Assembly (NCBI RefSeq): GCF_001421355.1
Contig: NZ_LMKC01000004.1
Location: forward strand, 1-64,000
Length of the DNA: 64,000 nucleotides
Source of the DNA: Sphingomonas sp. Leaf9
GTDB taxonomy: Bacteria; Pseudomonadota; Alphaproteobacteria; Sphingomonadales; Sphingomonadaceae
Reading direction: 5' to 3'
Part shown: positions 53,728 to 60,827 of the stretch, piece after piece
Numbering within the stretch: position 1 is the first letter of the stretch
Layout of the letters: each line of letters begins with the position of its first letter
Program-made: the position numbers and the translations under genes
The notes under the pieces: generated by a model
Database searches by the model: none
What the model saw: the letters and a program-made list of their open reading frames with translations, nothing else
What the model was told of the DNA's origin: nothing

Positions 53728-54650
53728 GCGGTGGCGACCGCGCGGGCAGCGGTGTCGGCCCTGCCCGCCGCCTGTGCCAGTTCCTTTTCCCAGGTCAGCG
53801 CGCGCCAGTCGATCAGCGACATGGCACCGCTGTGATCCTCGACCAACGCGGTGCAGCTCTCCACCCAGTCGCCGTCATTATAGTACATGATGTCGCCGAT
53901 CTGGCGGATCTCGGCGGTGTGGATATGGCCGCATACCACGCCGTCGACGCCGTGTTCGGCGGCCGCATGCGCCACCGTTTCCTCGAACCGGCCGATGAAG
54001 TTCACCGCGTTCTTCACGCGATGCTTGGCATAGGCCGACAGCGACCAATAGGGCAGGCCGAGCTTGCGCCGGGTGAAGTTCCACACACTGTTGGCCTTCA
54101 GCAGCGCGGTGTAGGCATAGTCGCCGAGGAAGGCGAGCCACTTGGCATAGAGCACCACGCCGTCGAACTTGTCGCCGTGCAGCACCAGCAGCCGGCGGCC
54201 GTCGGCGGTTTCGTGGATATCCTCCTCGACCATTTCCACGCCGCCGAATTCGAGACCGGTATAGTCGCGAAATGCCTCGTCATGGTTGCCGGGGATATAG
54301 ATGACGCGGGTGCCGCGGCGCGCGAACTTCAGGATCGAGCGGATGACGTCGTTATGGCTGGACGGCCAGTACCAGCCGCGCCGGATCTGCCACCCGTCGA
54401 CGATATCGCCGACCAGGTACAGCGTCTCGCATTCGAACGAATGGAGGAAGTCGACCAGCTGGGTCGCGCTGCATCCCGGCGTGCCGAGATGGACGTCGGA
54501 AATGAAGACGGTGCGGTAGGACTTTTTCGGACCCTCCGCCTGATAGCTTTGCGGATCGTTAATCCAGTCCGGTATCTTGCGCGCGAGCGACTTTGCAGGC
54601 GTTTCCGGCGACTTTTGCCGATCGGTCCGGGATACAAATGCCGTCGTCAT
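53724..54650 (-). CDS. calcineurin-like metallophosphoesterase, PlcP-like phospholipase C
   Basis: The 308-residue enzyme has the dimetal phosphoesterase motifs FISDVHLG (DxH), GDIVDGW, PGNHDE, LHGDKFD and CGHIHT. Such proteins are often annotated as UDP-2,3-diacylglucosamine hydrolase (LpxH), but the rhizobial and marine PlcP proteins that split phosphatidylcholine to diacylglycerol look the same. Overlap with a GT4 glycosyltransferase favours PlcP. GTGGGGAAATACG precedes the ATG at 54650; the open frame extends to 54776. It is divergent from pmtA. Confidence 0.8.
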   Translation of the reverse strand: MTTAFVSRTDRQKSPETPAKSLARKIPDWINDPQSYQAEGPKKSYRTVFISDVHLGTPGCSATQLVDFLHSFECETLYLVGDIVDGWQIRRGWYWPSSHNDVIRSILKFARRGTRVIYIPGNHDEAFRDYTGLEFGGVEMVEEDIHETADGRRLLVLHGDKFDGVVLYAKWLAFLGDYAYTALLKANSVWNFTRRKLGLPYWSLSAYAKHRVKNAVNFIGRFEETVAHAAAEHGVDGVVCGHIHTAEIRQIGDIMYYNDGDWVESCTALVEDHSGAMSLIDWRALTWEKELAQAAGRADTAARAVATA

Positions 54651-54747
54651 CGTATTTCCCCACGATAGTGGGCCGGACTTGCGTCCTGGCGATGGCGATG
54701 CAGTAACGCGCCTCGGCGACAATAGTATTGCGCGGGTGTGACGGCCG

Positions 54748-54765
54748 CTCTCATCAAATTGAAAC
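54748..54765 (+). promoter_or_regulatory. candidate Pho box between plcP-like and pmtA genes
   Basis: CTCTCAT-CAAA-TTGAAAC resembles the PhoB consensus CTGTCAT-N4-CTGTCAY: six of seven bases in the first half, about four of seven in the second. A further CTGTCAT stands at 54792-54798. It would fit phosphate control of this divergent lipid region, but the match is weak. Confidence 0.3.
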
Positions 54766-54812
54766 CTTGCTGACACGCCTCCGCCATTGGCCTGTCATCG
54801 ATCGGCGTCATT

Positions 54813-55550
54813 GTGGCTGGCCAGACAAGCCGCACGGCGCTGGACAAGGAAACTCACGGATTGGCTCAGGAATTGAACCGCGTCGGCGTGGCGAGCGCCT
54901 ATGATCGCTGGGCGCCCATCTATGACCTGATATTCGGGCCGGTGTTCCGCCGGGGCCGCCGCGCGGCGATCGACGCGGCCGAGACGGTCGGCGGCCGTAT
55001 CCTTGAGGTCGGCGTCGGCACCGGCATCTCGTTGCCGCACTACCGCGCCGAGAGCCGGATCACCGGCATCGATATCGCCGACCAGATGCTGGACAAGGCG
55101 CGCGACCGGGTGAAGCGGTTGCGGCTGGATCATGTCGAGCGGATCGCGATCGGCGATGCCGAGGCGCTGGATTTCGACGATGCGTCGTTCGACGTGGTGG
55201 TCGCGCAATATGTCGTGTCGGCGGTGCCGCATCCTGACCGGGCGCTCAGCGAATTCCTGCGCGTGGTGCGGCCCGGCGGCATGATCGTGATCGCGACCCG
55301 GCTGGGCGCGGAAGCGGGCGTGCGCGCCAGAATCGAGCGCGCGCTGATGCCGATCACCAGTCGGCTGGGCTGGCGCACCGATTTCCCGTGGTCGATCTAT
55401 GGCGACTGGGCGGCGCGCAACCCGCAGGCAGAGCTGGTCGAGCGCCGGCCGCTGCCCCCGCTCGGCCATTTCTCGCTGGTGTGCTTCCGCCGCGCCGGCG
55501 CGGCCGGACAGGATAACCACCCGACGCCCGCGCTCGGCGCGACCGCCTGA
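54813..55550 (+). CDS. pmtA: phosphatidylethanolamine N-methyltransferase, Rhodobacter/rhizobial type
   Basis: The 245-residue SAM enzyme matches the soluble PmtA type: AYDRWAPIYDLIFGPVFRRG, SAM motif I RILEVGVGTGISLP, and the later PHPDRALSEFLRVVRPGG. It methylates phosphatidylethanolamine stepwise toward phosphatidylcholine at the membrane surface. The start is GTG at 54813, 162 bases from the divergent PlcP-like start. A DUF962-like membrane-protein gene follows 27 bases after its stop, probably in the same transcript. Confidence 0.88.
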   Translation: MAGQTSRTALDKETHGLAQELNRVGVASAYDRWAPIYDLIFGPVFRRGRRAAIDAAETVGGRILEVGVGTGISLPHYRAESRITGIDIADQMLDKARDRVKRLRLDHVERIAIGDAEALDFDDASFDVVVAQYVVSAVPHPDRALSEFLRVVRPGGMIVIATRLGAEAGVRARIERALMPITSRLGWRTDFPWSIYGDWAARNPQAELVERRPLPPLGHFSLVCFRRAGAAGQDNHPTPALGATA

Positions 55551-55577
55551 ACCACATTCTTTTCAAAGGCTTGGACA

Positions 55578-56189
55578 ATGCCCGGATTCAAGGAAGCGTT
55601 GCACGAACAGCGGTGGGACGATCATCGCTATTACCACCACAGCATCATCAACCAGGCGCTGCACTTCGTCAGCGCGACGACGTTCCTCATCGCCTATGTC
55701 GTCGTGTGGATCGACCCGGCGGTGGCGAGCCTGCTCGGCTGGCTGGTGGCGATGACCGCGCGGCAGTCGGGGCATTTCTTCTTCGAGCCCAAGACCTACG
55801 ACCATCAGAACCAGGCGACGCACGAGCACAAGGAAGAGATCAAGGTCGGGTACAACCTGTTCCGCAAGGTCGTCTTCATGGGGCTGTGGGCGGCGACGCC
55901 GATCCCGCTGCTGCTCGACCCGACGTTCTTCGGGGTGTTCGAGCCGCATGTCGGCTTCGTCGGGTTCCTGCGCCACCTGGCGCTGCTGTGGCTGGCGTTC
56001 GCGGTCGGCGGCCTGCTGTTCCGGGTGGTGCAGCTGTTCATCCAGCGCGACGTGATGACCGGGATCGTGTGGGCGACCAAGATCATCACCGATCCGTTCA
56101 ACGACTTCATCCTGTACCGCAAGGCGCCGGTGCAGCTGTTGAAGGGTGCGCGGATCGATACGGATCTGCAGGAACAAGCGCGCCTGTAA
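55578..56189 (+). CDS. DUF962/Mpo1-like membrane protein
   Basis: The 203-residue protein has about four transmembrane helices and histidine motifs in the DUF962 style: YYHHSIINQALHF near the N-terminus and QSGHFFFEPKTYDHQNQATH in the middle. Yeast Mpo1 of this superfamily is an iron-dependent dioxygenase that shortens 2-hydroxy fatty acids from sphingolipids. Sphingomonads make sphingolipids with 2-hydroxy acids, so such a role is attractive but is inference. It lies 27 bases after pmtA, on the same strand. The family match is moderate and from memory. Confidence 0.6.
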   Translation: MPGFKEALHEQRWDDHRYYHHSIINQALHFVSATTFLIAYVVVWIDPAVASLLGWLVAMTARQSGHFFFEPKTYDHQNQATHEHKEEIKVGYNLFRKVVFMGLWAATPIPLLLDPTFFGVFEPHVGFVGFLRHLALLWLAFAVGGLLFRVVQLFIQRDVMTGIVWATKIITDPFNDFILYRKAPVQLLKGARIDTDLQEQARL

Positions 56190-56642
56190 GGGAATAGCGC
56201 AAGCTATTCCCGCACTGTGAGGCGCGCCCGGCCGGCGGCGCGAAAAGCGCCGTCCGACGCCATGGGCTTTGCCCATGGCGGGCCTGAAAACAAAGGCTTT
56301 TTCCGCCAAAGTTCACAAAGTTCACACTCGCGACCGGTTTGCGCACTTGCGAACCGGTCGCATTAATTGCGGCTGAGGGGATTGACGGGGAGAAAGAGCA
56401 CCGGCGAGCGTGGCAGGGCGTCGCGGTGTAGGAAAGCACGATCCGGCACGGCTATGGCGGAGCGAAATCCCGCTCGTTCCGCCCCTGCAACATTATCCGC
56501 GCCCGCCACCTGTTAACGCGCCGGCGGCACCCCATATACGATCCGGCCCCGTCAATCCGGCTGGTCCCGCTACCGGCGCCGGCCGGTCGACCCTCTCCGC
56601 GTGGCCCGGCGGTCCGTTTGCTCGAATGATGACTGGACCGAC
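56190..56642. other. 453-bp spacer holding a dispersed repeat module
   Basis: No gene is seen before the small frame at 56643. The first 140 bases hold a repeat module that matches the rpsD-rlpA spacer; the remainder (about 56330-56640) is GC-rich with no feature I can name. Confidence 0.55.
56216..56327 (-). repeat. repeat module with CGCCATGGGC hairpin and GTGTGAACTTTG copy
   Basis: CGCCATGGGC-TTT-GCCCATGGCG (56258-56280) is a perfect 10-base hairpin. The complement of GTGTGAACTTTGTGAACTTT and three further bases lies at 56305-56327 and matches 35303-35325 exactly. A GGCCGGCGG-rich lead-in (56216 on) is also shared with 34950-35000. Confidence 0.75.
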
Positions 56643-56900
56643 ATGCAGGACGATTGGCGACGGGGCACCCCGACCGCGGTGACGACTTCGCGGGCGATGA
56701 ACGTGGGCATTGCGCGGGCCGATGTGGAGGCGCTGTGCCGCAAGCATGGCGCGTCGATCAGCGCGATCGAGACGCTGCATTCGGGTGGTACGCATGTCGT
56801 GCTGAAGAATGGTGATGCGGCCGATACGATGCGCAAGGCGTTCGGCAAGAAGTTGATCGCCGGCACGGTCGTGCGGACGCCGTGGGTGCGCAACGGCTGA
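56643..56900 (+). CDS. small conserved hypothetical protein (85 aa)
   Basis: The frame begins MQDDWRRGTPTAVTTSRAMN and continues with GIARADVEALCRKHGASISA, IETLHSGGTHVVLKNGDAA and a basic end. A predicted beta-alpha-beta pattern and codon use like its neighbours support a real gene. I recall similar small proteins in sphingomonads but no function. The next small gene begins 19 bases later. Confidence 0.65.
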   Translation: MQDDWRRGTPTAVTTSRAMNVGIARADVEALCRKHGASISAIETLHSGGTHVVLKNGDAADTMRKAFGKKLIAGTVVRTPWVRNG

Positions 56901-56919
56901 CCCGGCGAGCGATCCCCCG

Positions 56920-57114
56920 ATGACCCGCGACACCCCCGCCCTTGCCCGCGCAGTCGAACTGGCTGCGTCCGGTGACTTTTCTTCGGTGAACCAGATTCGG
57001 CAGGCATTGCGCCGCGAGGGCTATGCCACGCTGGCGCAGGACCTGTCGGGCCATCAGGCGAACCGGGCAATCATCGAGGCGCTGCACGCGGCAGCCGACG
57101 CCCGGCGGGGGTAA
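56920..57114 (+). CDS. small conserved hypothetical protein (64 aa)
   Basis: The product is all-helical: LARAVELAASGDFSSVNQIR, then QALRREGYATLAQDLSGHQ and a final helix. GAGCGATCCCCCG lies before the ATG. It follows the 85-residue gene closely and is convergent with the class III aminotransferase. Helical small proteins of this pattern are found in sphingomonads; no role is known to me. Confidence 0.65.
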   Translation: MTRDTPALARAVELAASGDFSSVNQIRQALRREGYATLAQDLSGHQANRAIIEALHAAADARRG

Positions 57115-57183
57115 GCAGCAGTCGCGATCGAGGTGCGGCCGGCAACGATCCGGCCGTCCCTTGGCCTATGGCGGGGGGAGCGG

Positions 57184-58836
57184 CTATCCCCGCCCCAGCC
57201 GCCGCGACAGGGTTTCCTTCAGCACCTGTCGCCGCAGCATCTTGTTGGTGGTGCCGGGCGCGGTCCACCACCAGCCGTCGCTCCGCATCGCCCGTGCCGC
57301 CTGCACGAACCGCGCGACCACTTCGGCGAAGGCGGCGTCGTCGTAATTCAGGCTGAAGATGAGGCGGCCGGTGCCGACCCAGCTCAATGCCAGCCCTTCG
57401 GCGCGGGCATAATATTGCAGCATCCAGTTGTAGCGCGACGGTATGGTGTAGGTGATCGTCCACACCGTTTGCATGCCGGCCGCGCGTACGGGCAGGTCGG
57501 CGGCGGCCATCGCCGCGTTGAATTGCGCCAGCCGCGCATCCCAGCGGGCGTCGACGCACGAATACATCGCCTGCACCTCGGGGCTGTCGAGCCGTTCGAG
57601 GAACACGTCCATCGCCCCCATCACATAGGGGTGCGCGTTGAAGGTGCCGCGCGCGAAGCAGATGTCGGCGGGGTTTTCCGGGCGGAAGCGCCGCATCAGG
57701 TCGGCGCGGCCGCACACGACGCCTACGGGCAAGCCACCGCCCAGCGTCTTGCCATAGGTTACCATGTCGGGCTGGACGCCGAACGCCTCGGCCATGCCGC
57801 CCTTTGCCAAGCGGAAGCCCATGAACACTTCGTCGAAGATCAGGACGATGCCGGCCCGCGTGCACACATCGCGCAGCCTGACCAGCCAGTCGCGGTAGGC
57901 AGCGCGGTCGAGATGCGCGGTGCGGCTGCTGTCGATCATCGTGCCGTCGGACGGCGCGCCCTTGTTCGGGTGCATCGCCTGTAGCGGGTTGACGAGGACG
58001 CAGGCGATATCCTTGCGCGTGGCGAGGACGTGGAGCGTGCGGTCGGACAGTTCGGACAGGGTGAGCGTATTGTCGGCCGGGGTTGGGTTGCCGATGCCCG
58101 GCTGCACATCGCCCCACCAGCCATGATAGGCCCCGGCGAAGCGCACGACGCGGCGGCGGCCAGTGTGATAGCGTGCGAGGCGCACCGCCTGCATCACCGC
58201 TTCGGTACCGGACATGTGGAACGACACCTCGTCCATGCCGCTGATCGCCTTCAGCCGCGCGACATTGGCAGCGATGACCGGGTGGTAGCTGCCGAGCACC
58301 GGGCCGAGATCGGCGACGCGCGCGCTCCCTTGCGCAATGCAGTCCTTGTAGAAATCATGGCCGAACAGGTTGACGCCGTAGGAGCCGGCCAGGTCGTAGA
58401 AGACATTACCATCGAGGTCGGTGACGGTGACGCCCGCCGAGGATCGGTAGAAGGCGCCGGTCGACAATTGCTCGCGGACCTTCGCGCTGAACTGGAACGG
58501 TACGCGGTAGCGGCCGGTGAATTGCAGGTCGGACAGCCCCTCGCGCAGCTCTTTGGTCGCGGCGACGGTGTTGGGAAAGCGGGTGGCGTAGAGCGCGGAG
58601 AGGCGTTCGAAGCCGGCGCGGCGCTGTTCGGCGATGTCGGCGGGGGCATCGTCGGCGGCGAAGAAGCGGGCGTCGTCATAGTCGTAGAACGCGATCTGGC
58701 GCGCGATGCGCTGGCCCCAGCGGACATGGCCGGTCAGCGAGCCGTGCTTGGCGCGGCTGAGCGCCAGGCGGGCGCGGCCCTTGGTGGCGGCAAGACCGGC
58801 GACTCCGGCGGCGAATGCGAGGGCGAGAGGCATCAT
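57184..58836 (-). CDS. class III aminotransferase, membrane-anchored
   Basis: The 550-residue PLP enzyme has an N-terminal hydrophobic segment (MMPLALAFAAGVAGLAATKG) and a helical spacer, then a class III fold like glutamate-1-semialdehyde aminomutase: SGTEAVMQAVRLAR, FAGAYHGWWG, IFDEVFMGFR and the PLP lysine in VTYGKTLGGGLP. Haem synthesis here uses ALA synthase, so it is not needed for GSA. The family is unassigned in function. It is divergent from psd with only 35 bases between start codons, so a lipid-related amino transfer is possible but unproven. Confidence 0.82.
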   Translation of the reverse strand: MMPLALAFAAGVAGLAATKGRARLALSRAKHGSLTGHVRWGQRIARQIAFYDYDDARFFAADDAPADIAEQRRAGFERLSALYATRFPNTVAATKELREGLSDLQFTGRYRVPFQFSAKVREQLSTGAFYRSSAGVTVTDLDGNVFYDLAGSYGVNLFGHDFYKDCIAQGSARVADLGPVLGSYHPVIAANVARLKAISGMDEVSFHMSGTEAVMQAVRLARYHTGRRRVVRFAGAYHGWWGDVQPGIGNPTPADNTLTLSELSDRTLHVLATRKDIACVLVNPLQAMHPNKGAPSDGTMIDSSRTAHLDRAAYRDWLVRLRDVCTRAGIVLIFDEVFMGFRLAKGGMAEAFGVQPDMVTYGKTLGGGLPVGVVCGRADLMRRFRPENPADICFARGTFNAHPYVMGAMDVFLERLDSPEVQAMYSCVDARWDARLAQFNAAMAAADLPVRAAGMQTVWTITYTIPSRYNWMLQYYARAEGLALSWVGTGRLIFSLNYDDAAFAEVVARFVQAARAMRSDGWWWTAPGTTNKMLRRQVLKETLSRRLGRG

Positions 58837-58871
58837 GGCTGACGCAAATATGACCCGATAAGGAAATATTG

Positions 58872-59783
58872 ATGACGGTCATGGACCGCACCGCCCCCTC
58901 GCCCACACCCTCCCGCCTCAACCGCGTCATCGCCCGGCTGACCGATATCGAATCGCTTAACTATGCCGCGACCAACTGGCTGCCGCGCCGGACGCTGACC
59001 CGCGCGATGGGGTGGTTCAGCAAGGTCGAACAGCCATTGGTGGCCAAGGCGTCGATCGCGGTGTGGCGGAGCTTTTGCGATGTCGACCTGTCCGATGCGG
59101 CGGAAACGCGCTGGCCATCGATGCATGCCTGCTTCATCCGGCGGCTGCGGCCCGGTGCGCGGACCTTTGCGGCGCGGGGGCATCAGGTGGCGTCGCCGTC
59201 CGACGGGATCATCGTCGCCAGCGGAAGCGTAACCGGCGATTCGATCGTGCAGGCCAAGGGGAAGCGCTATTCGATCGCCGAGCTGACCGGGGGCGAGGGC
59301 GAGGCGTATCTCGGCGGGAGCTTCGTCACGCTGCGGCTGACCGCCGGCATGTACCACCGGTTTCATGCGCCGCAGGACGGGCGGGTCGAGCGGGTGCGCT
59401 ATTTCCCCGGCGATTGTTTCAACGTGAATCCGCCGGCGCTGAAGCGGGTCGACCGGTTATATTGCCGCAACGAGCGGGCAACGGTGCGGATGCGGCTGGG
59501 CGACGGGACGCCGATCCTGCTGGTGCCGGTGGCGGCAATTCTGGTCGCGGCGATCCGGCTGACCTTCCTCGATACGGTCAAGCTGTTGCGCGAACGGGCG
59601 GAGCCGGTGGCCGATATCGATGTGGCGGTGCGTCAGGGCGAGGAGATGGGGTGGTTCGAACATGGTTCGACCATCGTGCTGCTGACGTCGGCGCCGTTCG
59701 TGCTGGCGGAGGGCATGCAGACCGGCGACCGGGTGCGCGCGGGCGACGTGTTGTTCGAGCGGGTGGTGATCGAGGATATTTAG
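58872..59783 (+). CDS. psd: phosphatidylserine decarboxylase
   Basis: The 303-residue proenzyme has the self-cleavage motif EHGSTI, with S266 becoming the pyruvoyl group (LGST in E. coli, HGST here), and RLTAGMYHRFHAPQDG in the catalytic core. It makes phosphatidylethanolamine, the substrate of PmtA encoded 4 kb away. AAGGAA lies about 6 bases before the ATG at 58872. It belongs to the large, roughly 300-residue class rather than the short alphaproteobacterial form of about 230 residues. Confidence 0.9.
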   Translation: MTVMDRTAPSPTPSRLNRVIARLTDIESLNYAATNWLPRRTLTRAMGWFSKVEQPLVAKASIAVWRSFCDVDLSDAAETRWPSMHACFIRRLRPGARTFAARGHQVASPSDGIIVASGSVTGDSIVQAKGKRYSIAELTGGEGEAYLGGSFVTLRLTAGMYHRFHAPQDGRVERVRYFPGDCFNVNPPALKRVDRLYCRNERATVRMRLGDGTPILLVPVAAILVAAIRLTFLDTVKLLRERAEPVADIDVAVRQGEEMGWFEHGSTIVLLTSAPFVLAEGMQTGDRVRAGDVLFERVVIEDI

Positions 59784-59802
59784 CGGCCGGCTGCAATGCG
59801 TC

Positions 59803-59821
59803 GGGCTTGATCCGGGGTGAC
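59803..59821. repeat. GGGCTTGATCCGGGGTGAC half-unit
   Basis: A half copy of the GTCACCCCGGA palindrome family follows the psd stop codon by about 20 bases. Confidence 0.55.
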
Positions 59822-59880
59822 GCGTGGGGTTGCGTTGCGCCCCTACCCCGCGCCACTCTGTCGGCGAAAAGGGAGACGGG

Positions 59881-60705
59881 ATGAGCGGCATCGTCGATGC
59901 GCATCTGCATGTGTGGCGGATCGGTGCACCGTTCCATGGCTGGCCGGCGGTGACCGATGGCGCACTGTATCGCAGCCAAAGCCTGGCCGATGCGCGCGCG
60001 GCGATGGGGGATGCGCCGGTCGAGCGGGTCGTGCTGGTGCAGGCGCAGACCGATGACCGCGAAACCGACTGGCTGCTGGAAATGGCCGAGGCCGATCCGT
60101 GGGTCGCGGGGGTGGTCGGCTGGGTCGCGCTGGACGGCCCCCAGGCGCCCGAGCGGATCGCGGCGCTGGCGGCGAAGCCCAGGCTGCTGGGCCTCAGGCC
60201 GATGGTGCAGGCGATCGCCGATACCGGCTGGCTGCTGCGCGACGATGTGGCGCGCGGGGTGGCGGCAATGGTCGCGCACGGGCTGCGGTTCGATGCGCTG
60301 GTGCAGCCGCGGCATCTGGGCGTGTTGGCGACCCTGGCCGATCGCTGGCCGGACCTGAAGATCGTGATCGATCATGCGGCCAAGCCGGTGCCGCCGGGCG
60401 ATGCCGACTGGTGCAAGGGGATGGCGGCGCTGGCGGCGCGGCCGTCGGTGTGGTGCAAGCTGTCGGGGCTGCGCACAGAACAGGCGGCGGGGGCCGATCC
60501 GCTGGCGCTTGGCGGCATGGTCGAGCGATTGGTCGGATGGTTCGGGGAGCGGTTGCTGTGGGGTAGCGACTGGCCGGTGCTGTCGGTGGCGGGGGATGGC
60601 TATGGCGACTGGCTGGCGACGGTGCGGGCGCTGACTCCCGCATTGTCGGAACGCGAGCGGGCGCGGTTGATGGGTGGCGCGGCGCGGGCGTTTTACGGGA
60701 TCTGA
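59881..60705 (+). CDS. amidohydrolase, probable L-fuconolactonase
   Basis: The 274-residue TIM-barrel hydrolase starts MSGIVDAHLHVWRIG and has the late motifs IVIDHAAKP, SGLRTE and WGSDWPVLS, which place it with sugar-lactone and PDC-lactone hydrolases of the amidohydrolase superfamily. L-fuconolactonases belong here. It would open L-fuconolactone formed by the AKR at 37137. The gene is not in the fucose operon but next to an M61 peptidase and a ROK kinase. The family could also act on other aldonolactones. Confidence 0.78.
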   Translation: MSGIVDAHLHVWRIGAPFHGWPAVTDGALYRSQSLADARAAMGDAPVERVVLVQAQTDDRETDWLLEMAEADPWVAGVVGWVALDGPQAPERIAALAAKPRLLGLRPMVQAIADTGWLLRDDVARGVAAMVAHGLRFDALVQPRHLGVLATLADRWPDLKIVIDHAAKPVPPGDADWCKGMAALAARPSVWCKLSGLRTEQAAGADPLALGGMVERLVGWFGERLLWGSDWPVLSVAGDGYGDWLATVRALTPALSERERARLMGGAARAFYGI

Positions 60706-60716
60706 CCGCCATGTGC

Positions 60717-60741
60717 CGTATCCCCGCGCAGACGGGATACG
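60717..60741. repeat. CGTATCCC / GGGATACG inverted repeat
   Basis: Perfect 8-base arms flank a CGCGCAGAC loop between the lactonase and M61 genes. It is a full version of the unit seen at 6000-6023. Confidence 0.55.
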
Positions 60742-60827
60742 AGGGGTCGTCGGGAAGTGGCGCGCTCCACCCTTCCAATCCGCCCCGCCTGCCCGCTACA
60801 AGCAGCCCAACTCGAAGGGGAATTGCC

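Noticed and set aside
53724..54650. Firm call as LpxH (lipid A synthesis)
   Set aside because: Motifs do not separate LpxH from PlcP, and overlap with a glycosyltransferase favours PlcP; the choice stays open until the genome is searched for another LpxH/LpxI.
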